Source of the DNA: Stentor roeselii
Taxonomy: Eukaryota > Ciliophora > Heterotrichea > Heterotrichida > Stentoridae
Length of the DNA stretch: 64,000 nt
Assembly (NCBI GenBank): GCA_006503475.1
Contig: RSEH01000105.1
Span: 62,001 to 126,000, forward strand
Direction of reading: 5' to 3'
The notes below the pieces were generated by a model that ran no database searches, was not told the origin of the DNA, and was given only the letters and a program-made list of their open reading frames with translations. This document shows positions 1-9,617 of the stretch, one piece after another. Every line of letters begins with the position of its first letter. The stretch's first letter is position 1. Made by a program: the position numbers and the translations under genes.

Positions 1-1
1 T

Positions 2-193
2 AGGCCTGAGACGAGGGTTGAAAAAAATGAAGGACTTGCTGTTACTGGGGTGCAAGTCGCGAATAACCCTCCAGCTTTTAGGATGAGGAAAAGACCTCCT
101 GTTAGAAAAGTTTCGAGTCAGATGACTTATCAGAGCAGGCCGAATATTATTGAGTTGCCTGGACTGATTGTGACTCGATTGAGTAAGAATTAG
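2..193 (+). CDS. 3' end of an unknown protein (partial)
   Basis: An open frame runs in from the left edge and ends at the TAG at 191-193, giving the last 63 residues of a protein. The tail is basic (MRKRPPVRK, then RPNII and TRLSKN) with no recognisable domain. The start lies outside the window. I call it coding because the frame is open from the edge and its third positions resemble those of its neighbours. The next gene begins 174 bp downstream on the same strand. Function unknown. Confidence 0.5.
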   Translation, partial: RPETRVEKNEGLAVTGVQVANNPPAFRMRKRPPVRKVSSQMTYQSRPNIIELPGLIVTRLSKN

Positions 194-367
194 TGTGTTT
201 ATAGATTTATTATGGATGGATTGGATTAGAGAGGGATTGTATTGTCATTCATGTAAATCTTATCTTTCAGAGTCATTTACTTTAAGTCGTTAGAGATTTA
301 ATTTCATTATTGAGAGGTTAAAACCTTTCTTTTATCGACATATCTTAATTCAAACCTATATTTAAAT

Positions 368-922
368 ATGCACGTTCAACGGTCTTTTTCAACTGCTTAT
401 CGGAAGATGCTGGTGACTGGAATCGGCAAGGATAGGACAGGAATTGCAAGAGATATAACAGGCCTGATCTTTGATGAGGAAGGAAACATCACTGACTCAA
501 GAATTACGAAGTTCCAACAAAATTTCACATTGATGTTCTTGGTCGAGATTCTTGAGAAAAACATTGAGTCCTTCAAAGATTCTATTAAAAGAGCTCAGGA
601 AATGCTTTCTATTCACTTGGATGCAAGTGAAGTCACTGAAATGCCTTCCGTTAAGACTGCTACTTTGACTTCTGCTTGTCTTTCTGTTATGCATGAAGAC
701 TCTGAAGTCCAGAAATCTATTCAAAAGTTTCTAAATAAACAAGGAATTACTATGGAGAAAGTTGAACTTTCACAGGTTTCAGCACCCATGGGCGGGACTG
801 ACTTGTTTCAGTTAAAGGCAAAGGTTAGTTGTGAGTCTTTTTCATTTGAAGAAATGAGAAAAAAACTTGAAAAATTTGATGACCCTCTGCTGATTTCACT
901 TGAACTAAAAACTGGAAACTAG
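368..922 (+). CDS. Double ACT-domain protein (GcvR-like)
   Basis: A protein of 184 residues. The N-terminal half (about 14-85) has the start of an ACT fold, VTGIGKDRTGIARDITGLIF, a ligand-binding beta-alpha-beta unit. The second half (about 98-182) looks like a second, more diverged ACT unit. Two tandem ACT domains without a catalytic domain is the architecture of the bacterial glycine-cleavage regulator GcvR and related small amino-acid sensors. A sensor or regulatory role is inferred from family; the ligand cannot be read. The ATG at 368 is the first in frame and is preceded by AT-rich sequence. The next gene starts 27 bp after the TAG. Confidence 0.7.
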   Translation: MHVQRSFSTAYRKMLVTGIGKDRTGIARDITGLIFDEEGNITDSRITKFQQNFTLMFLVEILEKNIESFKDSIKRAQEMLSIHLDASEVTEMPSVKTATLTSACLSVMHEDSEVQKSIQKFLNKQGITMEKVELSQVSAPMGGTDLFQLKAKVSCESFSFEEMRKKLEKFDDPLLISLELKTGN

Positions 923-949
923 AACTTAGTAAAATAATAGGAGATAAAT

Positions 950-1195
950 ATGAAAAGAAAGTTCCGAAAGCTCAGTGCTTTTCAGCATCGCATTGAAGAC
1001 GACCTAAGCAAACTCGACTACTTGTTAGGAACCAAAACAAATTTCCATGTGAGATCATCCTGCAGTAGCGGAAACCGCACAAAACTCCGAGCAGGTTCTG
1101 AATACTACCACTTAAAAAAAGCAGTGAAAATCACAGAAGCAAACGACGCAAACGTTAAAATGCTGTTTAGACTATATAGGAAAAGATTGGAATAA
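950..1195 (+). CDS. Small basic protein, unknown
   Basis: Encodes 81 residues, rich in Lys and Arg (begins MKRKFRKLSAFQHRIEDD, ends RLYRKRLE). Its C- and G-rich third positions (CGA, AAC, GCA) contrast with the AT-rich flanks, which supports real coding. No domain recognised. The gap to the ACT gene upstream is 27 bp. Its stop TAA at 1193-1195 shares its last A with an ATG of the following frame. It could be a nucleic-acid-associated protein from its charge, but that is a guess. Confidence 0.5.
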   Translation: MKRKFRKLSAFQHRIEDDLSKLDYLLGTKTNFHVRSSCSSGNRTKLRAGSEYYHLKKAVKITEANDANVKMLFRLYRKRLE

Positions 1196-1215
1196 TGAGA
1201 TATAATTATTTTCTA

Positions 1216-1617
1216 ATGATTAAACAAATAAGCAAGAAATCTCTTGAAAAAGGGACACAAAAAACAAAAAAAAAACTCGTCAGTGCCGAGAAAAACGAGA
1301 AAAGCAGGAAAAGTCTCAAGAAAAAAACTAAAAAATCAATCGTTCCTCGAACTTGTAGAGATAGTCCTGTGAACTTACCTCTTAAAAAGCCCTTGACCAG
1401 AATGGCTTCGTTAGACCTCGGAAAACCTGGAAAAGTGGAAAAAAAGTCAATCAAAAAAAAACTTTCTATTCAAACTCTGAAAAAAACTTCAAAACCTTTT
1501 GGAAAAGATGACCAGGTCGAAAATTTGATGTCACCGATTAAAAAGGTAAAACAAAACTTTATCAATCCAGATGAAACTTCTTTGTTATCAGTTTTAGATA
1601 TATTGGCGTCTAACTAA
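1216..1617 (+). CDS. Lys/Ser-rich basic protein, unknown
   Basis: A highly basic, low-complexity protein of 133 residues from the ATG at 1216, with long Lys runs (KTKKKL, SLKKKTKKS) and a more ordered C terminus ending LLSVLDILASN. An in-frame ATG at 1195 overlaps the previous stop by one base; I prefer 1216 because the seven codons between are AT-rich and look like leader. It has possible proline-directed or basophilic phosphosites (RDSP, RMASLD, LMSPIKK). A nuclear or chromatin role would fit the composition but is inference only. Confidence 0.5.
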   Translation: MIKQISKKSLEKGTQKTKKKLVSAEKNEKSRKSLKKKTKKSIVPRTCRDSPVNLPLKKPLTRMASLDLGKPGKVEKKSIKKKLSIQTLKKTSKPFGKDDQVENLMSPIKKVKQNFINPDETSLLSVLDILASN

Positions 1618-1671
1618 AATCTTTAAATTGATTTAACTGAATAACTCACATAAAATGATTTGGTTATAATA

Positions 1672-1914
1672 ATGGAAGTATTTAACTCGAATATTGAAGA
1701 AGATAAGTCTCAGTTTCCTATGGCTGTTTGTCCTGAATGTAAATCTGTCCAGGACTTTCCGATTTTAGACTCCCGGGTTAGGACTATGAATCTTATTTGT
1801 CCAAAATGCAACTGCAAGTTTTGCTCTTACTGTGGAGGAGATCGACACTTCTTGATGTCCTGTCGTAAACCACTTCCAGTAAAACCCGTGTTTTCAAGTA
1901 ACCAACGAGTATAA
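1672..1914 (+). CDS. Small zinc-binding protein with IBR-like cysteines
   Basis: An 80-residue protein from the ATG at 1672. Cysteines come as CPEC near residue 20, then CPKCNCKFCSYCGGDRHF and MSC. The second cluster resembles the second half of an IBR (in-between-RING) zinc finger, C-x2-C-x4-C-x2-C, as in RBR ubiquitin ligases, but there are no RING domains and the protein is very short. It is either a free-standing zinc ribbon or a decayed IBR fragment. The next gene starts 16 bp after the TAA. Confidence 0.5.
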   Translation: MEVFNSNIEEDKSQFPMAVCPECKSVQDFPILDSRVRTMNLICPKCNCKFCSYCGGDRHFLMSCRKPLPVKPVFSSNQRV

Positions 1915-1930
1915 AGATAATCTAATAATA

Positions 1931-3382
1931 ATGGTTCTGCTTCTTCTATCAAGCCTAATCCTAGTCTCCTCCTACATCACAATTCCGGTAAAGCACAACC
2001 GAAATTTCCAAGAAAAGCTTCTCAACTACCTACGTACTTCATCCTCCTCAAACCTTCAGACGATTCCTTTTTCAGAGTTAGAGAACAACAAAAACGTAAA
2101 AAAAACATAGCTAGAGTACTCCGCTCAAGTAACAATCGGGTTCCCCGCTCAAAAAGTCCATCTAATGATCGACACTGCCTCATCCTACATCTGGGTAAAG
2201 TCCCCAGGTTGTTCTCCCTGCCACAAGAGCGACGATTACTTCGACGTAGGCGAATCAGCGACTTACGAGAACTTAAAAGAGCAAATTTTCATCAGTTACG
2301 GCGACGCAAACGTGACAGGCGCTCTCGGCAAGGACCTGGTCAAGATCGGCGATGACGAGACTTTGACTGTAAACGACCAGAAGTTCATCGTCGAGACCGA
2401 AGATCACGGCTTTGAAGAAATGGACGCTGATGGGATTCTCGGCTTTGGACTTAACCAGCTAAGTCCAAACGTGAGTACTTTTATGGAGAATTTGAAAGCC
2501 AGTGGGCAAATTGTGAATTCTATCTTTTCACTTTACTTGAATGATAATGAGTATGACAACCATAACAAGCCTGAACCGAAGTCAGCTTTGATCATTGGCG
2601 GAGTCGACACTGACTACGCCTTGAACTCTGAGTCGCAGGTCTTCAACTTGAAGGCTGACTTGTCGTCAGGGTACTGGCAGGTTTCTTATAATAGTCTTTA
2701 CATGGGGCCTGAAAAAATGAACCTTACTGTCAAGGCTGCTGTTTTTGACTCAGGAAAAGGATACATCTCAGCACCTGAGAAAGACGCGAAAGACCTTCGG
2801 ACTTGGATGTATAAACGTTTTGAAGAGTGTAATTATGACAATCAAGGACTCATTGTTTGTGACTGTAACAATGACTTGAGTAAGTACCCACCGATGTATT
2901 TTCATTTGGGAGGAAACCAGGTGTTTAAAATAACACCCAAGAACTATTTCTTGAAAGATGATAAAAAGTGCCTGTTGTTAGTCGCTGTTGATAACACCCT
3001 GCCCGTCTGGCGCTTAGGAGGACCATTCTTAAGGATGTACTACTCAATATACGACGCGGATCAAGGAATTGTAAGTCTTTACCCTGCGAAGGTTTCGAAA
3101 GACCATTCACATGACGGTGAGGAAAGTGCAAGGTTGATAATTATTTTCTTTGTCGTGCTGTTGATAGTGATCTGCATCGTGATGTCCATCTTTTTGTACC
3201 TCTTCTGCTGCAGACATAAGATGAACTTCGAGGAGAACTACAAGCCGCTGTTCACTGCGAAGTACAACCTTCCGCCTCACTATCACCGAACCGCCGTCAG
3301 GACCTCTTCAGGCGAAATCGTCCCTGACTACACCCCGACCTCCAGACAGAACAGGGTCTTCCCTGGCATCTCCTCTAAATAA
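1931..3382 (+). CDS. Membrane-anchored pepsin-like aspartyl protease
   Basis: Two exons, 1931-2095 and 2111-3382, joined across a 15-nt phase-0 intron whose last three bases are an in-frame TAG. The product has 478 residues: a signal peptide (MVLLLLSSLILVSS), a propeptide to about 55, then an A1-family body. The first catalytic motif is IDTASS (Asp76; usual form DTGS) and the second FDSGKG (Asp268; usual form DTGT), so both aspartates remain but both flanking triads are altered. The DGILGFG flap and hydrophobic core are clear. A transmembrane helix at about 396-421 and a roughly 57-residue tail make it a type I membrane protein, as in BACE-like or yapsin-like proteases of endosomes or the cell surface. 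It converges with the 3397-4362 gene; stops are 14 bp apart. Confidence 0.9.
2096..2110 (+). other. 15-nt intron of the aspartyl protease gene
   Basis: GTAAAAAAAACATAG, phase 0. Without removal the frame stops at the terminal TAG; with removal the signal peptide joins the protease body. Adenine at position 10. Confidence 0.9.
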
Positions 3383-3396
3383 TAGGTGTTAGTTTA

Positions 3397-4362
3397 TTAA
3401 AGAAAACAAAAAAGACCAGAACGGCAACAACCAAGTCGCTCATTCGACTCAAAGTCTGTTGAGTATAAATCTTTTGATTCAGAGTTAAAAAATGGCTCTA
3501 CTTGTAAATCCATAAAAGGTAAATCACTTACTAATGACTTCTGTGATGATAAAAGACCTCCTGATGCGTGGAAGTCGAAATGGACTTTTACTCTTTGAGT
3601 GAAAATTGGAGAGTTTAATGGCTCGGTTGGCTCTGTCTCTGAAGGCTTTTCTGAAGAATTTACACGTGTTGGGTGGAGTGAGAAAAGTTTTTCTTCAGTT
3701 TCGGAGATTTCGAGATTTACTCGTGATATTTGACGGCTTGTTGAGAGTAACTTGCTTTTGTAGCTGATTTTTTATTACCTTGAATACTCGTCTAGACAGT
3801 CTTCCTGGGATTTTTCAGTCAAACTTTTTTCGATTAGACTTCGGAGAAAGACTCGCAAAAGACGTACACCTTTTGGGTACTTCTTTAATTTCAAAGAAAT
3901 TTCTGTAAAAGTCGTTAAAAAATACTTACCTGCTCGAAAATCTTCAGGTTTCAGTTTTAAAGAATTTTTCATGATTTTTTCTTGAAAAGTCTTGAAATCT
4001 TTCAAAAGTTCTTTGAAAGTCACCCAAGAAGCACTTGGAATATTAAAAAAGGTCTGAAAAGTAATGCAGAAGTTGACCAGGGTGGTATTTGGGTTTTTTA
4101 TTTTAACGATTTCTTGAAGAATGTCAGGCGAAATATTCCCGAGTGAGTCTTGAATCGACTCATTGAGCCTTGCAAGTTCAAGAGCAAGTGACTGAAGTTG
4201 AATTTTAGTCGACTCAAGGGTAATAGCAAGATGATCATAACGGTTCTGAAGGTGTTCAAGTAGAAGTTTCAATGAAGAAGATTTACTTTCCAGTTGTTTG
4301 ACTTTTTTAAGTAAGCCTGTGAGTTGATTTCCTTCTTTTTGTTTCTTGGTTTTAGCTTCCAT
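3397..4362 (-). CDS. Coiled-coil protein, unknown
   Basis: Two exons, 4362-3779 and 3763-3397, around a 15-nt intron. I read exon 2 in full and found no stop before 3397. The product has 316 residues. Residues about 15-75 form a heptad coiled coil (VKQLESKSSSLKLLLEHL), followed by a helical region and a Ser/Glu-rich tail ending GCCRSGLFCFL. No known family. The frame is open to 4434, but that would overlap the first exon of the divergent PP2C gene, so I take the ATG at 4362 (MEAKTKKQKE). Confidence 0.75.
3764..3778 (-). other. 15-nt intron of the 3397-4362 gene
   Basis: On the minus strand GTAATAAAAAATCAG, phase 2; read-through would stop at once (G|TAA). Adenine at position 10. Confidence 0.85.
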
Positions 4363-4415
4363 TCTTTTATAGATTCTAAATAAGTTTACCTTCAGCAGGT
4401 TTAAAGATGATAAAT
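4363..4415. promoter_or_regulatory. 53-bp spacer between divergent starts
   Basis: The start codons of the coiled-coil gene (4362, minus) and the PP2C gene (4416, plus) face away from each other across 53 bp. Any shared or separate promoters must fit here or extend into coding sequence. No defined motif recognised. Confidence 0.4.
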
Positions 4416-5766
4416 ATGGGATGCTGTCAGTCATCTAATTCCAACAAACTTGAGAGTGAGTGATATCTCAGATCCGGAGTACAAACAACAGAATTATGTT
4501 CAAGTCGCTTCCAGAGACCAGTTTGGACGGATCACTACTCGATCACGGATACCCATCGAAGTCAAGCCTCCAACTATGCAGTCGCATACTTATACTGAAG
4601 TCGGTGAAAGGATTTTCAAGGCCACTGCATGTGTGCTTCCAGGATTTGATCCCATCAAAGACCGCAAAAAGGACTGCCAGGATGATTATGGCTTGGTTGA
4701 TCATGATGGATCTTTCTTGGCTGTGCTTTTTGATGGTCATGGGGTCAACGGCCACCTCGTAGCACGGTTCTGCAAAGACTTTATGTCAGATTTTTTCCTA
4801 AAAAACACTAAAAAATTCGAAGACTCTCCAAAAAGCGCAATAGAAGAAATGGTGATATCCTGTGACACTCAATTAAAAAAAGACAAACTAGACACCTTAC
4901 TATCAGGTACAACAGCAGTTGTACTTTACATGAACTCCCAAGGTATCCACGTGGGTAGCGTTGGAGATTCACGAGCGATTCTCTCAACAATTCCCAAATC
5001 CCTAAACGAAAACAAAGCCAATTCCCAAACAATAACTTATTCAAATCGTTTCGCGAGAGAAATCGAGCCAAATCGCAAGTTGCAAGCAATCGCCTTGACA
5101 GTGGACCAGAAGCCAAACCACTCTCAAGAACTGAAACGTATTCAAAACGCAGGAGGCGAAGTCCGACGCATCGCTGATGAGTTCGGAAATCCCCTCGGGC
5201 CTTATCGGGTTTGGGTAAAGGGAAAGTCAACTCCTGGACTGGGCATGTCCAGGTCGATTGGTGATAAAGTCGCTGCTAGCATTGGGGTTATTCCCAATCC
5301 TATTTTGAATTCATTTAAAATTTATAATGAATTGGACCAGTTTGTTGTTTTGGCAAGTGATGGACTTTGGGATGTCATGGAAAATTTTGAAGTTGTGAAT
5401 TTTGTTGAAAAGTTCAGGTATTCGGCTAGTAAGGAACTTAGTCAGGCTTTTCCTGCTAGAGTTAGTAATTGCACTATTGCTAGACTTTTGTGTGAAGAGG
5501 CTAGGTTTCGTTGGTTTGGTATTTTGGAGAATGAAGATGTTTGTGTTGATGATATTTCTTGTGTTATTATTGAAATGACTGGTGTTGACCCTGATTTAGG
5601 ACAAGTTGGAATAAAAATAGAAGAAAGACACGCTGAAAACATTTTCAACAGTCTAGCCGTCGAAGGAGTTGTTAACCTAAACAGAAACAAAGCTGCGAGG
5701 AATGATCCAACAAGAGGCAGCATGGCTGACGAAGATACACCTTATTTAGCAGATGCACTAAAGTAG
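4416..5766 (+). CDS. PP2C-family Ser/Thr phosphatase, N-acylated
   Basis: Two exons, 4416-4455 and 4472-5766, joined across a 16-nt intron; 444 residues. Removing the intron exposes an N terminus MGCCQSSNSNK, with Gly2 for N-myristoylation and Cys3/Cys4 for palmitoylation, so the enzyme is probably membrane-bound. The PPM fold is complete: metal-binding DGHG at about 101-104, GDSRA, SRSIGD, SDGLWD and the final D-D pair in VDDIS. It removes phosphate from Ser/Thr using two Mn/Mg ions. The C-terminal 70 residues are outside the domain. Without the intron the frame would have to start at a TTG. It converges with the aldo/keto reductase gene, 9 bp between stops. Confidence 0.9.
4456..4471 (+). 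other. 16-nt intron of the PP2C gene
   Basis: GTGAGTGATATCTCAG, phase 1, containing an in-frame TGA. The only 16-nt intron seen; it keeps the adenine at position 10, so the extra base lies between that adenine and the 3' end. Splicing gives ...KLE-N-PEYK in the PP2C frame. Confidence 0.8.
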
Positions 5767-5775
5767 TCTAATTAA

Positions 5776-6828
5776 TTACCTTCTATGAGGAAGAGGTTTA
5801 TAATTCCTATAGTCAGTATGTGGAGTCGGGCGATTCTCAAGCAATTCTTCTATTTTCGAAAGAACTGTAGAGTCTAGCTTATCAAGAGCTTGAACAGCTT
5901 TAACACTATCTTCCGCTTGGGCTAAGGTCGTTGCTCCAGTAATCGCTGTGCTAACGTCTGGGCTCTTCATGCACCAGGCCAGACAAAGCTGTGACTGAGA
6001 AATTCCTAAATCATCTGCTATCGCCTTGAGCCCGTTGAGAAGTGCGATGGTCTTTGGCTTGTTTTCTTCAGTGAACCTAGAAAGGTATCTTGATTTTATC
6101 ATCGGAGCAAGTCCTGGGTCAGCTAGTCTTGAGTTTTCTGGGAAGTTACCGTCGTTGTACTTGCCTGATAAGATACCTCCGGACAGTGGACTCCAAATGG
6201 TTGTTCCTAGACCATATCTATCGAATAATTCAGTGTAGTTCACCTCGACGTTTTCCCTGAAAAACATGTTGTATTGGCACTGTTCAGCTATTGGGTAGTC
6301 ATATCCGTATCTATCACAGATTTTATAAACTTCCATCAATTGCAAGGCAGTGAATTCAGAAGTGCCCCAATAACTAGCCTTTCCTTGTTCAATCAAGTGA
6401 TTGACAGCCCTGACAGTTTCTTCAAGAGGAACTTCATGATCAAACCGATGCAAAAACATGATATCAACATAATTAAGCTGCAGTCTTTTCAAAGAATTTC
6501 TCATGGCCTGAACAAGCCTTTTCCTAGAAAGTCCGACACCATTAGCCATATCGGCTCTGATAAACTTTGTTGAAATGACAAGTTCGTCTCGATTCCATCC
6601 TCCAGCTTTCAAAGTGTTGCCAAGGAGTATCTCTGCATTGCCAAATCCGTAAATTTCAGCAGTGTCTAAAAAGTTTACCCCTGCATCAATGAACTTTGAA
6701 AAGACTTTCATTTGAGTTTCTTCTGCATCTAACTTGTGACCATTCCACCAGTTTCCAACTGAAAGAGCAGAGACTTTTAGGCCTGAGTTGCCCAGGTTCT
6801 TGTAAACCATCGTGTCTTTCTCAACCAT
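5776..6828 (-). CDS. Aldo/keto reductase, Kv-beta-like
   Basis: A protein of 350 residues from the first true ATG (6828). It is a TIM-barrel NADPH-dependent oxidoreductase with the full catalytic tetrad: Asp55 and Tyr60 in NFLDTAEIYG, Lys88 in ISTK and His127 in FLHR. The sequence is closest in style to the AKR6 group (voltage-gated K+ channel beta subunits and bacterial YghZ-like reductases): LGNSGLKVSALSVG at the N terminus and WSPLSGGILSGKY for cofactor binding. Substrate unknown; family members reduce aldehydes and ketones, and Kv-beta can modulate channels. No channel gene lies nearby. Confidence 0.9.
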   Translation of the reverse strand: MVEKDTMVYKNLGNSGLKVSALSVGNWWNGHKLDAEETQMKVFSKFIDAGVNFLDTAEIYGFGNAEILLGNTLKAGGWNRDELVISTKFIRADMANGVGLSRKRLVQAMRNSLKRLQLNYVDIMFLHRFDHEVPLEETVRAVNHLIEQGKASYWGTSEFTALQLMEVYKICDRYGYDYPIAEQCQYNMFFRENVEVNYTELFDRYGLGTTIWSPLSGGILSGKYNDGNFPENSRLADPGLAPMIKSRYLSRFTEENKPKTIALLNGLKAIADDLGISQSQLCLAWCMKSPDVSTAITGATTLAQAEDSVKAVQALDKLDSTVLSKIEELLENRPTPHTDYRNYKPLPHRR

Positions 6829-8461
6829 TTTATTCAACAAATAGAATATTCATGAAAATTGGTTGTGATTTTTAGTGTTTTTCTTTAGATGAGGGAAGTT
6901 TATGATTTTTTTTTTGGTTTGAACACTGATAATTTAGAGTTCTAGTACCTTCATTGGAGTTCCAGATTTAGACTAAAACTGAAGTCTTGAACTACTTTCT
7001 AAAGCTCTATACTTTTTCAAAATTATTTTAGTTCAGGTATTTTCCGTTCGGTGTCTAATATGAACTAAAACGAAGTTCTAGGAATTTTTTAGAATAGTTT
7101 GGCCTCTAAGCTGGATAATGAATGATGACAAGCTTAAGGAGAATCATCATTTGTTAGGAAAAATTAAACTTTAGTTTTCGTTCTCTTTAGATGTTTTAGT
7201 TTATATTTACGGAGGTTAAGTCATCGGATCACTTTTACTTTTTGGGTAGTTGGGCATGTTGAAGTATCTTTTACATACACCTAGCAATAGATATGTCCTA
7301 ACTTCCTGAAGTTGGGAAGTTTGTTGAAGTATTTGCTTAATAAATTAGAAGTTCGATCTCTGGATAATTCATTTCAATTAAGAATACAAAGATATATTAA
7401 GGACTTTAAATTCGAGTAGGATGGGCGGAGGAGGATATTACAGAAATCTGTTTTTATATAAAATAAAGAAATTGGTTTTTATTAAGGATAGAATTTGTAA
7501 ACTTCATGAAATTCCGTTTTGATTTCTAATGGTTTTCGCGACTATTAGATAATAAATGTCTAGAATAATACATTAAAAGCTGAATCAATATTTAGATTTG
7601 CAGCACAACAAGTTATTTTTCAACTGTCAAAGAAATAATATTTTCTAGTGATAATTCATTTCTGAAAAGCATTTTTAGTTTCATTCTTTATAAAATTAAC
7701 TACGATAGAAATTCATTAATACTAATAAAATTCAAATAGACAAAAACTTCATAGCTCAAAGGATTAACTTCAATCAAATTGAACTATCATAGTGTGAGTC
7801 TACGGTTTGTTAAAAGGTGTAAAGTAGTACTTAAATATTTTCTTGAATTTACAAAATTTAATTAGGATTGTTTTTTTACAAGATCTAGTTATTTCGAACA
7901 AATACCGAATTCTGTTTATTTTGATCAGAGGTTTCTTGATGAGACTAGCTGTAAGATTGTGAACCTGGACTCGTAAAAAAAATTAACATCATAATACCTT
8001 GAACCTTCCTTAAGAAACAGCGGGATTCCTAATGTTCTAAAAATTTGAATCGCAAAGATTTGATAATGGAAAATTTGGATTATATATTATCTGCTATATC
8101 TATGATATAGAACCTTAAATGCGATGTTTTTATCTTGATTGCAAGGTCTATTCTTGGAGATCAAAGCCTTGGAAATATTTCTAAGTAAGCATTAAAGAAT
8201 TTTAAGATAAAATAGGAATCCACCTTAAAAAGAATAATTTATTATAGGAAAATAAGAATAAGTAAAGTAATATAAAATTGATTGAAGGATTTTCTTAGAA
8301 TTTCGGAAAATTTTTTAATTATACTCTCTTATAATAAGGTTTACTGTTAATTGATCATGTATACGAAGATTTACTCAAGTAAAATATTGAAATGGTATAA
8401 TACAAACTTATTCAATTATAACATATTTATATACAAAATAAAATATCATTTATCCTATAAA
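6829..8461. other. AT-rich intergenic region, 1.6 kb
   Basis: Between divergent genes. Stops are dense in all frames and I could not assemble a gene, spliced or not, nor a tRNA. The first 130 bases, next to the reductase start, are G/T-rich on the plus strand (A/C-rich on that gene's coding strand). A near palindrome lies around 7300-7320. Nothing else defined. Confidence 0.5.
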
Positions 8462-9007
8462 ATGAAATCTCTTTTATTACTTATATTATCATCAACCTAT
8501 GCACTTTCTCAAGAAAATAGTGAATTATATGGTAGTATTCTGACTACCTATGTTTGGAGTAGTAATGATACTTTGGTTCTTGCACCAGGAGCAAAATTCA
8601 ACTCTAATTCAGTAGCAACTAAAATATTCTCTCAATGGTCTGCGAAAATACCAGGGGCAACATGGATTTGGTCAAGTGAAACATTACTAAACCCAAATAC
8701 CTACCAGTACTGTAAATTCTTTAATTACTTTCAAGTCAATAACAAAATATCATCAGCAATACTGGAACTTGCAGCAGAAAATCAGGTTTTTACATTACTA
8801 AATGGTGTACCAACAGGATGCTCTAGTACAACTAGTACAGCCACATTATCCACTCAATTGAAATGTGATGTTACTAAATTCATTGATAAAGGAATGAATA
8901 TTATTACTTTTAGAGTCAATAATATGCGATGGAATGCAAGTGGGTCAAATGGTTATGCAGGATTACTTTATAAATTGACTATCACTACCATAATCAGCTC
9001 AAATTAG
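8462..9007 (+). CDS. Secreted beta-sandwich (lectin-like) protein, copy 1
   Basis: An ATG at 8462 starts a clear signal peptide (MKSLLLLILSSTYALSQ); the open frame extends upstream to 8351 but that part is AT-rich leader. The product has 181 residues. It shares with the next gene PGATWIW, a C-x-VTKFI stretch, a run ending in INxITF/INxITI-VNN, and AGLLYKL near the C terminus. The pattern (WIW...FF..F.V...A.L..A..NQV...NG) resembles the galactose-binding-like beta-sandwich modules of carbohydrate-binding proteins. Probably secreted or surface-attached; ligand unknown. Codon use is more AT-rich than that of neighbouring housekeeping genes. Confidence 0.75.
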   Translation: MKSLLLLILSSTYALSQENSELYGSILTTYVWSSNDTLVLAPGAKFNSNSVATKIFSQWSAKIPGATWIWSSETLLNPNTYQYCKFFNYFQVNNKISSAILELAAENQVFTLLNGVPTGCSSTTSTATLSTQLKCDVTKFIDKGMNIITFRVNNMRWNASGSNGYAGLLYKLTITTIISSN

Positions 9008-9062
9008 ATTATTAGACTAAAAATTAGATTTCATTATTTAATGCTGAATTTTTCCTATAAAA

Positions 9063-9617
9063 ATGAAAATTATCTTTGCAATGATTTTATGCTTCTGGTA
9101 CTCAAAAGCTTTAGTTTGTGGTACTTCTCAAAAAAATTTAACTTACTCTATTGTAAGCGATGCTAATAATTATGTGCTAGGGATTCAGACGCCAAAAATC
9201 ACCAATGCTCAGGCATGCTGGAGCGGATACGGTGGGTGGACTGCTGATATTCCAGGTGCAACATGGATCTGGGAAAGTTATGTGATAACATCTGGAGATC
9301 CAGATGAACTTGCAACATTTTTTAATCGATTTTATGTTGATGGAACACCAATAAAAGCAACTTTGCAAGTCGCTGTTGATAACCAAGTATGGACATATAT
9401 TAATGGGTTAGATGTTCAATGTGATAGTGTTCCTGATACTTACACAAAACAATCTCAAATAAGTTGCAATGTTACCAAGTATATAAATCCTGGCCATAAT
9501 ATTATCACTATTGAAGTTAATAATCGAGGATGGGGGTGCTGTGGAGTTAGAGGGTATGATAATCCTGCTGGCTTACTTTATAAACTAGAAATAAAAGCTG
9601 TATCAAATAGCAGCTAA
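9063..9617 (+). CDS. Secreted beta-sandwich (lectin-like) protein, copy 2
   Basis: Encodes 184 residues with a signal peptide (MKIIFAMILCFWYSKALVCG). It is a tandem paralogue of the gene 55 bp upstream, sharing the spaced motifs PGATWIW, FFNRFYV, DNQVW, CNVTKYI and AGLLYKLEI. It has more cysteines than copy 1 (including a GWGCCG turn). The two have diverged widely at the nucleotide level, so the duplication is not recent. Role inferred only from secretion and the lectin-like fold. Confidence 0.75.
   Translation: MKIIFAMILCFWYSKALVCGTSQKNLTYSIVSDANNYVLGIQTPKITNAQACWSGYGGWTADIPGATWIWESYVITSGDPDELATFFNRFYVDGTPIKATLQVAVDNQVWTYINGLDVQCDSVPDTYTKQSQISCNVTKYINPGHNIITIEVNNRGWGCCGVRGYDNPAGLLYKLEIKAVSNSS

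Noticed and set aside
6829-8461. A tRNA or other RNA gene in the AT-rich spacers (also 32640-34593)
   Set aside because: I looked for tRNA T-loop and acceptor patterns and for U6-like sequence and found none that fold or match.
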